From Lachnoclostridium sp. UBA933 (GTDB taxonomy: Bacteria > Bacillota > Clostridia > Lachnospirales > Lachnospiraceae): a stretch of DNA of 22,917 bases. The translations under genes and the position numbers were made by a program. The notes below the pieces were generated by a model, which was not told the DNA's origin, ran no database searches, and saw only the letters and a list, made by a program, of their open reading frames with translations. The stretch is from positions 1 through 22,917 of the forward strand of contig DBDL01000151.1 of the NCBI GenBank assembly GCA_002293545.1, written 5' to 3'. Positions within the stretch are counted from its first letter, which is position 1. Each line of letters opens with the position of its first letter. Below, in pieces: positions 7,424 to 16,118 of the stretch.

Positions 7424-7567
7424 CTATACATTCCCCTTTGTTTCAGTTATCAGTTCTTTCACAATATCGGTAACATCTGTCAATGTATTTTTATTTACAA
7501 CTTCCTCTACCTGCTCCACATCTACACTGGGTTGGAATTTTTCTAACTCTTCCTCAAAATTAATCAT
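7424..7567 (-). CDS. Small acidic protein, 47 residues, unknown function
   Basis: The product begins MINFEEELEKFQPSVDVEQV and is acidic, mostly helical, with no membrane segment or cysteine. I chose the ATG at 7567 because GAGGAGGAGAGG lies just before it. A longer frame of 61 codons exists but would place that ribosome site inside the gene. The stop codon TAG abuts the ATG of the zinc-ribbon/TPR gene (TAGATG), so the two are almost certainly co-translated and may work together. I do not recognise the family. Confidence 0.75.
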   Translation of the reverse strand: MINFEEELEKFQPSVDVEQVEEVVNKNTLTDVTDIVKELITETKGNV

Positions 7568-7633
7568 CTGTGCCTCTCCTCCTCTTTTTTGATATATATA
7601 GTTGATCATTATTGTCTGATGTACTGCTTTAAC

Positions 7634-7655
7634 GGCAATGCAAATTATTATTGCC
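7634..7655 (-). promoter_or_regulatory. Inverted repeat GGCAAT-N10-ATTGCC in the leader
   Basis: Perfect 6-bp arms are separated by 10 bases, just downstream of the predicted -10 box of the 47-residue gene. It could be an operator or a small leader hairpin. Six-base arms are short, so chance is possible. Confidence 0.35.
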
Positions 7656-7665
7656 TGTATATCTA

Positions 7666-7694
7666 ATAATAAACACTTTTTTCATAAAATGCAA
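7666..7694 (-). promoter_or_regulatory. Sigma-A promoter for the 47-aa/TPR unit
   Basis: On the minus strand TTGCAT (7694-7689), a 17-base spacer and TATTAT (7671-7666) match the housekeeping consensus in 9 of 12 positions with ideal spacing. Transcription would start near 7658, about 90 bases before the first ATG. Confidence 0.6.
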
Positions 7695-7912
7695 GTAGGA
7701 ATACATCGCAATTTACGACTTTTTTCAATTTTCCTAATGAAGCGGCACAGGGGGATGGTTTGAGATATGGAACGTGCGTTGTATTTTCTTCACTTTTATT
7801 CTTTGGTATTTAATATATTGACCGAGCATAGTAATAGAAAGAAGCATATATGTATTTCCGGGGAAATGAACTTTTATAAACTCTATCATATCTATGTAAG
7901 GAGCGAATCGGC
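7695..7912. other. Intergenic space between divergent transcription units
   Basis: This is the rest of the roughly 345-bp space between the minus-strand 47-residue gene and the plus-strand radical SAM gene. I find no convincing promoter for the radical SAM gene; TTGACC near 7830 has no matching -10 box at proper spacing. A 52-codon plus-strand frame (7767-7925) ends inside the radical SAM start and is doubtful. Confidence 0.4.
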
Positions 7913-8941
7913 ATGGCCAACATAATGGTAACTGAGGTATGCAATCTTCACTGTCCCTACTGTTTTGCCGGGGAATTTGTAAACAAAACGCCAAAGGAGA
8001 TGACGCTTGATGACTTTCGCACGGCACTTGATTTTGTGCTGGGCGACGGAACGAAGAATCAAGTCGGTATTATTGGCGGAGAGCCAACGCTTTATACGTA
8101 CATAAACGAAGCAATGCACATCGTGATGAACGACCGGCGGTCATTTTATGCCGTACTCTTTACAAATGCCGTGCCGCTTGAGAGGCTTGATCCGGAAATA
8201 CTCAGGAACCCGAAACTCCATATGCTTGTAAATTGCAATTCTCCTATAGATATGGGAGAAACCGCTTTTGAAAAAATGCGGCATAATCTGCTGTGCTTTA
8301 AAAATGAGTACGGGGGCGGGAACCGCTTTCATCTCAGTGTCAATATCTACAAGCCGGACTTCGACTATTCCTATCTGTTCCCTCTTTTGGACGATTTTTC
8401 TTTTAACATGATACGTATCTCTATCTCCGTGCCTCAGAAAGGCAATCTAAACGGAAAAATGCCGCTTGAATACTTTAAGGAAATGAAGCCCGTCACAATC
8501 CGCCTGATTAAGGATATGCTGCACCGCGGCGTTGTGCCGCAGTTTGACTGCAACTTTATCCCTCCGTGTGTGTTCACGTCCGACGAGAGAGAAGAACTTT
8601 TAAATACGAAAAGCAAGATGCAAAAATCTTTTGATAAGGGGCATCTCCCTTGGTATTGGGAGCAAGCCATATTCTGCGAACGATATAACTGCTCACCTGT
8701 CATAGATATTCTTCCTGACTTGCGCACAATACGGTGCTTCGGTCTTTCAGAATACACCAAACAGAACATAAACGATTTCAGCAGCATTAGTGAGTTAAGG
8801 CGGCACTATGAATTTACCGTAGACAGACCTGCGTCCGAGATATGGACTGATGATGCCTGTTCCGGCTGTCACCGCCGCCAAAACGTAAAATGCAGCGGCG
8901 GCTGTCTGTTATTCAAAGCGGATCGTATCGCGATCCGGTAA
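7913..8941 (+). CDS. Radical SAM protein with SPASM-like C-terminal cysteines
   Basis: This 342-residue enzyme cleaves S-adenosylmethionine with a [4Fe-4S] cluster held by CNLHCPYC (Cys 10, 14, 17). GGEPTL at 55-60 is the SAM-binding GGE motif. The C-terminal part carries Cys 255, 260 and 275, then CSGC-N7-CSGGC (316, 319, 327, 331), close to a SPASM/twitch domain for extra clusters, though with a seven-residue gap where five is usual. Such enzymes commonly modify ribosomal peptides or partner proteins; the substrate here is unknown and no convincing precursor gene is next to it. The ATG at 7913 has AAGGAG nine bases upstream, and the short N-terminus before the cluster motif is normal. It is the only long plus-strand gene, surrounded by minus-strand genes, which suggests insertion or transfer. 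Confidence 0.88.
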   Translation: MANIMVTEVCNLHCPYCFAGEFVNKTPKEMTLDDFRTALDFVLGDGTKNQVGIIGGEPTLYTYINEAMHIVMNDRRSFYAVLFTNAVPLERLDPEILRNPKLHMLVNCNSPIDMGETAFEKMRHNLLCFKNEYGGGNRFHLSVNIYKPDFDYSYLFPLLDDFSFNMIRISISVPQKGNLNGKMPLEYFKEMKPVTIRLIKDMLHRGVVPQFDCNFIPPCVFTSDEREELLNTKSKMQKSFDKGHLPWYWEQAIFCERYNCSPVIDILPDLRTIRCFGLSEYTKQNINDFSSISELRRHYEFTVDRPASEIWTDDACSGCHRRQNVKCSGGCLLFKADRIAIR

Positions 8942-8959
8942 ATCACAAATACATGCCGG

Positions 8960-11659
8960 TCAGGAAAATCTTTTCAACTGCTGCCTGAGCTGTTCCATCA
9001 TTTTCTCATACTTCTCAAGCTTCTGCTTTTCTTCTTCCAGTTTCGCCGCCGGCGCCTTACTTACAAAATTAGGATTGTTAAGCATGGCATGAGAACGCTT
9101 TAACTCATTTTGCAGCTTTTCTTCTTCTTTTTTAAGCCGGGCAATTTCCTTTTCCGCATCTATCAGATCGGCAAACGGAATAAATATCGTACCGCCGGAA
9201 AAGATGACGGATACGGCATCCTGTTCTATCCCGGATTTATCGTTCCTGACAACCACTTCACTTGCCGATGCAAGAGCAGCAAAGAATACTTTACTGCGGG
9301 TAAAGACGCCTTGTATCTTTTCATCCTCGGAAATGATGAAGGTCTTTGCCTTTTTCGTCCGCGGAACATTCATTTCAGCGCGCAAGTTCCGGATTCCTTT
9401 TACCGCTTCTTTTATCAGTTCAACGGATTGTTCTTCCTTTTCAAAATCCCACAATTCATTTCCGTTTTCATCTTTCAGGGGAACCGGCCAATCGGAAATC
9501 ATAATGGATGGTTTTTCTTTCCCCTCATTGATATCGGACTTCATGAGCGTACAATATATTTCTTCGGTGACAAACGGCATAAATGGATGAAGAAGCTTCA
9601 GGGCATTGAGCAGGACAGTTTTCAGCGTATGTAACGCCGCCGCTTTTGTTTCGTCGGTTTCCGCATACAAACGCGGTTTCACCATTTCGATATACCAATC
9701 ACAAAATTCTTCCCATATGAAATCATTGATTTTCTGTACGGCAATTCCCAACTCATAGGATTCCATATTCTTTGTTACTTCTTTTATCAGACGATTCATT
9801 CTCGATAAAATCCATTGATCCGCTTCCATTACGGAATTTCCGGTTTTCGGATTAAAACTGCCGTCCGCACTTATGCCGGACTGCGTCAGGTTCATCATGA
9901 TAAAACGGGAAGCATTCCATACTTTGTTGGCAAAATTCCGGCTTGCTTCTACCCGTTCCCAATAAAAGCGCATATCATTTCCGGGAGAATTTCCGGTGAT
10001 CAGAGTAAAACGGAGAGCATCCGCTCCGTATTTTTCGATCACTTCAAGCGGGTCAATTCCATTCCCCAATGACTTGCTCATTTTCCTGCCCTGTGAATCC
10101 CGTACCAGACCGTGAAGCAATACGGTATGAAACGGCCGCCTGCCCATCTGCTCATATCCGGCAAACATCATACGGATGACCCAGAAGAATATAATATCAT
10201 AACCTGTTACAAGTACATCGGTCGGATAAAAATAATCCAGCTCCTTTGTCTTTTCGGGCCAGCCAAGCGTCGAAAACGGCCAGAGTGCCGAACTGAACCA
10301 GGTATCCAAAGTATCTTCCTCTTGCATAAGATGCGTATCACCACATTGGGGACATTTCTCCGGTGCGGTTTTCGCAACGGTTATTTCCCCGCACTTGGCA
10401 CAGATGTAAGCGGGAATACGGTGTCCCCACCACAATTGCCTTGAAATACACCAGTCCCTTATATTATCTGTCCAATTAAAAAACAATTTTTCCATGCGTT
10501 TGGGATACAGCTTGATATCACCGTTTCTAACCGCCTCGGCAGCAGGGCGGATCAGCCGGTCCATTTTCACAAACCATTGCGGTTTGATTAACGGTTCGAT
10601 TGTCGTATGACAGCGGTCATGCATACCGACGTTATGGGAATGCGGTTCCGTTTTTACAAGGAGCTTCAAAGCTTCCAAATCGGCTATGATTGCTTTTCTT
10701 GCCTCATAACGGTTCATTCCCTCATATTTCCCGCCGACAGCGCCTATTGTGGCATCATCATTCATGATATTGATTTCCGGTAAATCATGACGTTTCCCTA
10801 CTTCAAAATCATTCGGGTCATGCGCGGGCGTTATTTTAACAACTCCGGTTCCGAATTCTTTGTCAACATATTCATCCGCTATAATAGGAATTTCCCGCTC
10901 CGTCAACGGAAGAAGCACTGTTTTCCCAACCAGTGACCGATACCGCTCATCCGCCGGATGAACGGCGACCGCCGTATCTCCCAGCATGGTTTCCGGTCTG
11001 GTCGTAGCGATTTCAACAAACCGGTCAGTACCGGCGATGGGGTACTTGATATGCCAAAAATGCCCGTCCTGTTCTTCATGGGTTACTTCCGCATCAGATA
11101 TGGATGTCCGGCAGACCGGACACCAGTTAATGATACGGGACCCTTTATAGATATAGCCTTTCTCGTATAAATCCGTAAAAAACTCCAATACCGCGTCCGA
11201 ACATCCCTCGTCCATCGTGAAACGCTCTCTGTCCCAGTCACAGGAGGAACCCATCTTTTTCAGCTGCTTAATAATGCGGCTGCCGTATTCGTCCCTCCAT
11301 TGCCATGCGCGCTCCAAAAATTTCTCGCGTCCGAGTGCTTTCGGGTCAATTCCTTCGGCTTTCAACTGCTCAATGATTTTCATTTCCGTAGCAATACTTG
11401 CATGATCGGTTCCGGGCTGCCATAAGGTATTGTAGCCCTGCATCCGCTTAAACCGTATTAGAATATCCTGCATCGTATTATCCAACGCATGTCCCATATG
11501 AAGCTGTCCGGTTATATTGGGCGGCGGGATTACTATCGTAAACGGCTTTTTGGACTCATCCGCTTCCGCATGGAAATATTTCTCGTCCATCCATTTTTGA
11601 TAATGCCGTTCCTCAATATCCGACGGATCGTAGTTTTTCTCCAGTTCTCTTATCATCAT
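8960..11659 (-). CDS. valS: Valyl-tRNA synthetase
   Basis: This 899-residue class I aminoacyl-tRNA synthetase charges tRNA-Val and edits mischarged threonine. The HIGH signature is HMGH at 54-57 within PPPNITGQLHMGH, and the KMSKS loop is at 526-530. The zinc-type cysteines CAKCGE...CPQCGD lie in the middle. After the anticodon-binding helical domain comes the C-terminal coiled coil typical of ValS (EKEIARLKKEEEKLQNELKR). Length and order are normal. The ATG at 11659 overlaps the stop of the carbonic anhydrase gene by 4 bp (ATGA); a second ATG follows directly. There is no T-box leader in front, which is uncommon for a Firmicute valS. It ends 18 bp from the convergent radical SAM gene. Confidence 0.97.
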   Translation of the reverse strand: MMIRELEKNYDPSDIEERHYQKWMDEKYFHAEADESKKPFTIVIPPPNITGQLHMGHALDNTMQDILIRFKRMQGYNTLWQPGTDHASIATEMKIIEQLKAEGIDPKALGREKFLERAWQWRDEYGSRIIKQLKKMGSSCDWDRERFTMDEGCSDAVLEFFTDLYEKGYIYKGSRIINWCPVCRTSISDAEVTHEEQDGHFWHIKYPIAGTDRFVEIATTRPETMLGDTAVAVHPADERYRSLVGKTVLLPLTEREIPIIADEYVDKEFGTGVVKITPAHDPNDFEVGKRHDLPEINIMNDDATIGAVGGKYEGMNRYEARKAIIADLEALKLLVKTEPHSHNVGMHDRCHTTIEPLIKPQWFVKMDRLIRPAAEAVRNGDIKLYPKRMEKLFFNWTDNIRDWCISRQLWWGHRIPAYICAKCGEITVAKTAPEKCPQCGDTHLMQEEDTLDTWFSSALWPFSTLGWPEKTKELDYFYPTDVLVTGYDIIFFWVIRMMFAGYEQMGRRPFHTVLLHGLVRDSQGRKMSKSLGNGIDPLEVIEKYGADALRFTLITGNSPGNDMRFYWERVEASRNFANKVWNASRFIMMNLTQSGISADGSFNPKTGNSVMEADQWILSRMNRLIKEVTKNMESYELGIAVQKINDFIWEEFCDWYIEMVKPRLYAETDETKAAALHTLKTVLLNALKLLHPFMPFVTEEIYCTLMKSDINEGKEKPSIMISDWPVPLKDENGNELWDFEKEEQSVELIKEAVKGIRNLRAEMNVPRTKKAKTFIISEDEKIQGVFTRSKVFFAALASASEVVVRNDKSGIEQDAVSVIFSGGTIFIPFADLIDAEKEIARLKKEEEKLQNELKRSHAMLNNPNFVSKAPAAKLEEEKQKLEKYEKMMEQLRQQLKRFS

Positions 11660-12261
11660 TTGAATTTCACTTCTCCCGACTCAATATCATAATAGGCACC
11701 GATTGTTTTTGCACCCATCTCTTTCACGATTTCATTTTCTTGGATTTTCTTAACGACACTGTCAATATTCGAGTGGATTGCTTCGTCAACATCACCGCAC
11801 CCCGATATTTCCGGTGTAATTTCATCTATAATCGTTTTCAAATTACTTGGGTACTCACCGCCCTGAAACGCTCCGGTCACAGCTCCGCAGCAGCTATGCC
11901 CGACGACGACAACCAACGGTGACTTTAAATGCTCCACCGCATATTCAATGGAACCTAACGCAGTGGAATCCGCAATGTTGCCGGCATTCCGAATGACAAA
12001 AATATCTCCGAGCTTATGATCGAAAAATATTTCCGGAGAAACACGGGAATCCGAACAAGTCACAATAATCGCAAACGGTTTTTGCCCGCTCTTTAATTCC
12101 GCCCTGTCTTCCGCATTGGTATTCCTTGCAATTGTTTTTTCCTCCAGATATCGTTTATTCCCGTCTTTCAGATACTGTAACGCCGTTTTCCAGTCACTGA
12201 CCAACTCACCGGGATTATGCACATTTACTGTTACGTTTTCATTATTTATCACTTTGCTCAT
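11656..12261 (-). CDS. Beta-carbonic anhydrase
   Basis: This 201-residue zinc enzyme interconverts CO2 and bicarbonate in the cytoplasm. The zinc ligands of the beta class are visible: Cys69 and Asp71 with Arg73 in CSDSR, then His122 and Cys125 in GHSCCG. The segment FVIRNAGNIA and the C-terminal strand IGAYYDIESGEVKF are also typical. The ATG has AAAGGA nine bases upstream and is preceded by a good sigma-A promoter. The gene overlaps the valS start by 4 bp, so both are expected on one mRNA and coupled in translation. The bicarbonate may serve carboxylases; nothing here names a partner. Confidence 0.95.
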   Translation of the reverse strand: MSKVINNENVTVNVHNPGELVSDWKTALQYLKDGNKRYLEEKTIARNTNAEDRAELKSGQKPFAIIVTCSDSRVSPEIFFDHKLGDIFVIRNAGNIADSTALGSIEYAVEHLKSPLVVVVGHSCCGAVTGAFQGGEYPSNLKTIIDEITPEISGCGDVDEAIHSNIDSVVKKIQENEIVKEMGAKTIGAYYDIESGEVKFK

Positions 12262-12297
12262 TGTTTATCATCCTTTCAAAATAAATATTTGCTTTTT

Positions 12298-12325
12298 ATT
12301 ATATCACATCCAACTGATTCCGCAA
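12298..12325 (-). promoter_or_regulatory. Sigma-A promoter for carbonic anhydrase-valS
   Basis: On the minus strand TTGCGG (12325-12320), a 16-base spacer and a perfect TATAAT (12303-12298) lie about 37 bases before the carbonic anhydrase ATG. The leader is too short for a T-box. Confidence 0.75.
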
Positions 12326-12371
12326 TACTAAGTTCTGCGGGATTGATTTCTGATAAAAAACAAAATAACAA

Positions 12372-12425
12372 AAACCGGAAAACACGGGTCTGAAAGCCAA
12401 ACATCAACCCCATACTTTCCGGTTT
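12372..12425 (-). terminator. Terminator of the chemotaxis receptor gene
   Basis: AAACCGGAAA and TTTCCGGTTT are perfect 10-bp arms 29 bp downstream of the receptor stop. The long loop contains a further GGGT/ACCC pair. On the minus strand the stem is followed by TTTTGTTATTTTG. Confidence 0.85.
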
Positions 12426-12453
12426 ATTATATTACAAGTCCTTCACTGACAAA

Positions 12454-14151
12454 TCAGCTCATATCTACTTTAAACTTGCTGATCAGTTCATTCAAATTCT
12501 CTGACTGTGCAAACAGTTCTTCACTTGTTGCCGAACTTTCCTCCGCAATTGCCGAGCTGTCCTCGGTTGCCTGTGCAATCTGGTCAATTGCCCTGGTAAT
12601 TTCGGTCATCGAAGAAGCCTGACCCTGCAATGATTTGCCGCTTTCATTCACTGCGGTAACAATTCCCGTAATGCTTTCCAATACTTGATTTAAGAATTCT
12701 GACGTTTCCGCTACTACTTCATTTCCCTTTTGGATTTCATCAATGGATACCTTAATCAAATCCCTTGTATTGTTGGCTGCTTCCGCACTCTCGGTCGCTA
12801 ATTTGCCGATTTCGTTCGCAACAACCGCAAATCCTTTTCCTGCTTCTCCTGCTCTTGCCGCTTCAATCGAAGCATTCAGTGATAATAAATTCGTCTGAGA
12901 AGCGATTTCTTCAATACTTCCGATAATCATTTCGATTTGGCTTGATGTACTGCTGATATTTTCCATAGCAGCCACTACTTTTTCCATCCGTTCCTGACTC
13001 ATCTTAGCATCATTTCCGACTTTTTGTACATCTTTACCGACTTCAACCGCCGTATCCGCATCCTTTAAAACACTGCTTGATACTTCATTCACAGTAGCCG
13101 TAAGTTCTTCGACCGAGCTTGCCTGATTGGTTGCACCCTCTGCCAAGCCCTGTGCGCCTTCCGACATGTTCTGCGCACCTTCCTGAACCTGAACCGAGGC
13201 TTCTTTGATTTGAGCCATCGTACTGTTAAGGTTCGTCTTAATCAATCGCAGCGCTTTCAAAATCAATTGGAACTCTCCGATATAGGAGCTTTCATTTTTG
13301 GTCAAATGCACCAGATTCCCGCTTCCGATTTCTTCTAAGTAGTTCTCAATATCCGGAATAATGATCTTGAATAAATTGATTAATTTACCCAGACTGCCCG
13401 CCAGCATACCGAACTCATCCTTTGATTCATATGTAATCTCAACATCCAAATTACCGGTTGACATTTTTTCCGCCGCTTCCCTTAGTTCTTCCATCGGAGG
13501 AACCATCATGCGGGTGAGTAAACGTGCAAAGAATATTGTCATCAGTAAACTAAGTGCGGCTATAACAGCTACTGCAATAATCAAACCGATACCGAGCATG
13601 TTTGAAGTTTCATAGGCATTTTCTGCCTGCTCATCCTGATAATCCCCCATTTCAATCAATGCATCCAAAAGGGGCTGTACGTTCGGCATATAATCTTCAT
13701 AATATGCCCTTAACGCTTCTTCCTGATCCGATGCCTCCAATGCGTCCATCACCTTTTTTCTTCCCGGTGCAACCGCATCGGATGCCGTCTGTATTCTGTC
13801 CAATAATTCTGCCGCACTGGAATTTTCCTTTAAGAAATCCCGCTGAACACCTTGATTTTCCATATCTTCATTGGCTGTTTCCAGATAACTGCTGATGTTC
13901 ACCTTATTATCTGTCGTTGCCGCCATCAAAAGATTTCTCAGTGTTGACTGCACGTCACGCCGGTATATCAAAGCTGCCTCAACGTTCCTGTACGGTGTTT
14001 CATAAAAATACGTCATCTCCGAATTAAGTATCAAAACCCCAATAACCGAAACGGCTACTGAAATTAAAAAACTTACAATGATAATGATAAATGCCCTGTT
14101 CAATTTCTGTCCGATTTTTAAATTCTTAAACATTTTGCTCATTTCCTGCAT
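12454..14151 (-). CDS. Methyl-accepting chemotaxis protein
   Basis: This 565-residue transmembrane receptor signals to CheA/CheW and so steers the flagella. A membrane helix at about 20-42 is followed by an outer domain of roughly 140 residues that is mainly helical (four-helix-bundle type), a second helix at about 185-209, a HAMP domain to about 265, and a long cytoplasmic coiled coil. The conserved hairpin tip is clear ([22 protein letters not shown], given here in part as [18 protein letters not shown]). No CheR-docking pentapeptide is at the C-terminus. The start is uncertain: the ATG at 14151 is only 3 bases after AGGAGG, and ATGs at codon 4 and codon 7 ([11 protein letters not shown], the usual beginning) are as likely. 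The ligand is unknown. It follows the four-gene unknown operon but seems to have its own promoter. Confidence 0.94.
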   Translation of the reverse strand: MQEMSKMFKNLKIGQKLNRAFIIIIVSFLISVAVSVIGVLILNSEMTYFYETPYRNVEAALIYRRDVQSTLRNLLMAATTDNKVNISSYLETANEDMENQGVQRDFLKENSSAAELLDRIQTASDAVAPGRKKVMDALEASDQEEALRAYYEDYMPNVQPLLDALIEMGDYQDEQAENAYETSNMLGIGLIIAVAVIAALSLLMTIFFARLLTRMMVPPMEELREAAEKMSTGNLDVEITYESKDEFGMLAGSLGKLINLFKIIIPDIENYLEEIGSGNLVHLTKNESSYIGEFQLILKALRLIKTNLNSTMAQIKEASVQVQEGAQNMSEGAQGLAEGATNQASSVEELTATVNEVSSSVLKDADTAVEVGKDVQKVGNDAKMSQERMEKVVAAMENISSTSSQIEMIIGSIEEIASQTNLLSLNASIEAARAGEAGKGFAVVANEIGKLATESAEAANNTRDLIKVSIDEIQKGNEVVAETSEFLNQVLESITGIVTAVNESGKSLQGQASSMTEITRAIDQIAQATEDSSAIAEESSATSEELFAQSENLNELISKFKVDMS

Positions 14152-14190
14152 CTTCCTCCTGTGTTATATTTGTATTTATCACACTTAAAA

Positions 14191-14220
14191 CGATACAAAT
14201 TATATCAACGATTTATATCG
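14191..14220 (-). promoter_or_regulatory. Extended -10 promoter inside a palindrome, before the receptor gene
   Basis: On the minus strand CGATATAAAT, 10 bases, then ATTTGTATCG form an inverted repeat with 9 of 10 paired positions. TGATATAAT, an extended -10 box, lies in it (TATAAT at 14204-14199). No good -35 box is seen. A protein bound to the palindrome would cover the promoter, so this is a candidate operator for the chemotaxis receptor gene. It lacks a T-run, so it is not a terminator for the gene before it. Confidence 0.45.
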
Positions 14221-14236
14221 TACTTGTGTATCTATT

Positions 14237-15307
14237 CTAACTCATTTTGGCTTTTTTGTCAATAAAAAATCGTATTCTTTGCCTTTTTTCATTGAGGTGA
14301 TGCCGTACTTCAACCATTTCTCGCGGGTCTGCCAGTGCTTCTGCCTGAAAGTACCATATTTCACAATCTTTTACTCCCAGTTTTTCCATTTCCCGTATCA
14401 GTGCGTCGTGGTATTCTTCCAGCAGCCTTGTGCTTTCATACTGCATTGCCATTTCTTTTTTCATTTGCTTGTATTGATCACAGACATACTCCAATTCCAT
14501 ACTGTTTCGTACGTCATACTTACCACATAAATAATCAATCAGCTTAACGGAATTTACATATTTAATCTTCGTCCGGTTAATCAGCAGTACCGCACGCTCC
14601 CGTTTTTTATTTGTTATGGCGGTAAACCTCCGGTTTCTATAAACCTCATACAATATAAACGAACAAATCAGCAGACCGAATGCAATCACACCCAGAAACG
14701 GCTTCGTTATGTCAATATCATAGAGCCTTTCTAAGGTAAAAAGAAATAGAATCAGTGCTGCCAAAATAATCATCATACTTTTTGCCAGTGTTCTCAAGGT
14801 TTTTTGCTTGGCAACCGTATCTTTCTGCTTTCGCTGAAGGGATTTCTTTTCCATATTTAATCTGCTCAGGTCACTTTTCACATCCGCGAGAAAGGCTTCT
14901 TCCTTTTTCAATGAATCCCTATCCTTTTCTATCGTATCTTCATGCGCTTCCAGCGCATTTTTCTGGCGGTCCGTGATTTTGTACTTCTGTTTCTGCAAGC
15001 GGTTTCTCTCTTTGAATAAATCATAAATCCCTCTTGCTATGTCTGTTACCAGTTGTCTGTCCTCCTCAGGAGCCATATCAATCAACTGGATATCCTTCAA
15101 GTAAGATGTGACCTTCCCGTATTCATGCTTTAAGGATTCCAAGGTCATATCTTCCAAATTGTTCTGAAAGGATTTTTCGTCCTCCGCAGCACCCTTTTGC
15201 CTGCTTGCTGATAACCCCGCTTCTTCTAACGGGTCCCCGCTGCTTTCCTGATTGTCTTCCATAAAACCAACTTGTTCCGATATCTTTTTTTTCTTAAAGG
15301 GCCACAT
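14237..15307 (-). CDS. Coiled-coil protein with two membrane helices, unknown function
   Basis: This 356-residue protein begins MWPFKKKK, followed by an acidic, low-complexity stretch to about 45. A long charged coiled coil covers about 100-175 (lysine/glutamate rich). Two membrane helices at about 178-193 and 203-222 form a hairpin, and a second helical, charged domain of about 130 residues ends the protein. Both large parts are probably in the cytoplasm. The ATG at 15307 comes one base after the stop of the preceding gene, with AAAGG 12 bases upstream. A TTG three codons earlier is too near that ribosome site. It is the last gene of the four-gene unit and its only clearly membrane-bound product, so it may anchor the others. 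I do not recognise the family. Confidence 0.82.
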   Translation of the reverse strand: MWPFKKKKISEQVGFMEDNQESSGDPLEEAGLSASRQKGAAEDEKSFQNNLEDMTLESLKHEYGKVTSYLKDIQLIDMAPEEDRQLVTDIARGIYDLFKERNRLQKQKYKITDRQKNALEAHEDTIEKDRDSLKKEEAFLADVKSDLSRLNMEKKSLQRKQKDTVAKQKTLRTLAKSMMIILAALILFLFTLERLYDIDITKPFLGVIAFGLLICSFILYEVYRNRRFTAITNKKRERAVLLINRTKIKYVNSVKLIDYLCGKYDVRNSMELEYVCDQYKQMKKEMAMQYESTRLLEEYHDALIREMEKLGVKDCEIWYFQAEALADPREMVEVRHHLNEKRQRIRFFIDKKAKMS

Positions 15308-15308
15308 A

Positions 15309-16076
15309 CTATACAAATGCCTTTCTTAACTTATCTTTGCTTATCGTTTCAAAATCTTCACTGACAGGAGAGGAAGCTCCTGCATTTTCTGCCAACTTAA
15401 CATCCCGGATCATTTTTTTGCAGTCCTCCGGTAAAAATCCCATTGCCATAGCTTCTGCCTCAAATGTCTTTTTATCCTCTTCAATTAAAAGCACATACAA
15501 ATAATGTCTTGCCGATTCTTTATTATGATTCCTGATATATGCTTCTTTAAAATAATCGGAAGACTCACGGAATGAGGATACATAGAAAAGGGATATCGCC
15601 AGATTATGAAGAATATCTCCGTATTCCTCCGTTGAAAAATTAACGGCAAAGCTGCTTTTCAACAGCTTCTTATACAGCACGGAGGCTTTTCCGTATCTCC
15701 CGTATTTCAAATAGTTATCCGATTTAATTTTCATTCGGGTATGATACGGAAGATTTATAATATTGTCCAGTATCTTTGTAACCGAACGGATTTCCTTTTC
15801 CCGGTAATAATCAGAAGCGCACAATACGGTCACTACGATATCTTTCAAATCCGGTGTTTCGGTTTCCAGCAGCTTTTCGCATTTATTTGCCAACAACGGA
15901 TGTTTGATTTCATCCCGCACCCATGCAACCAGCTCCGGTGTAAAAAATTCTTCTGTTACCGCATAGATATTTTGATAAATATAATAACACAATTCCTCCA
16001 GTGAATAAAGCAATGTGTCCGAATAAGGTACATTATACGGCAGATCCGCCGTTTTCCCCGTGCATAAAATAAACAT
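15309..16076 (-). CDS. Helical-repeat (TPR-like) protein, unknown function
   Basis: This 255-residue soluble protein begins MFILCTGKTADLPYNVPYSD. Residues about 105-210 look like TPR repeats (NYLKYGRYGKASVLYKKLLK and DILHNLAISLFYVSSFRESS), with a flexible tail. The ATG at 16076 has GGAGG eight bases upstream. A TTG seven codons earlier lies upstream of that site and is unlikely. The gene lies 42 bp after the Hsp70-like gene and 1 bp before the coiled-coil gene, so it belongs to the same operon. TPR proteins often bind Hsp70 tails, which makes a co-chaperone-like role thinkable, but no such tail motif is visible in the neighbour. Confidence 0.8.
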   Translation of the reverse strand: MFILCTGKTADLPYNVPYSDTLLYSLEELCYYIYQNIYAVTEEFFTPELVAWVRDEIKHPLLANKCEKLLETETPDLKDIVVTVLCASDYYREKEIRSVTKILDNIINLPYHTRMKIKSDNYLKYGRYGKASVLYKKLLKSSFAVNFSTEEYGDILHNLAISLFYVSSFRESSDYFKEAYIRNHNKESARHYLYVLLIEEDKKTFEAEAMAMGFLPEDCKKMIRDVKLAENAGASSPVSEDFETISKDKLRKAFV

Positions 16077-16118
16077 GCCGTGTCCTCCGCAAAACAAATC
16101 TTCCCAGAAAGATCCGTA

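Noticed and set aside
7767..7925. 52-codon plus-strand frame ahead of the radical SAM gene, possible precursor peptide
   Set aside because: The ribosome site is poor, the composition is ordinary hydrophobic/basic shadow-like, and the frame runs into the radical SAM start. It has one cysteine and no leader/core pattern. Worth a homology check only if the enzyme proves to modify peptides.
8919..8937. CGGATCG-TATCG-CGATCCG hairpin at the radical SAM end as a terminator
   Set aside because: The 7-bp stem lies inside the coding sequence, before the stop codon, and has no T-run on either strand.
12262..12371. T-box riboswitch before the carbonic anhydrase-valS unit
   Set aside because: The space from promoter to start codon is about 30 bases, and no T-box core sequence is visible.
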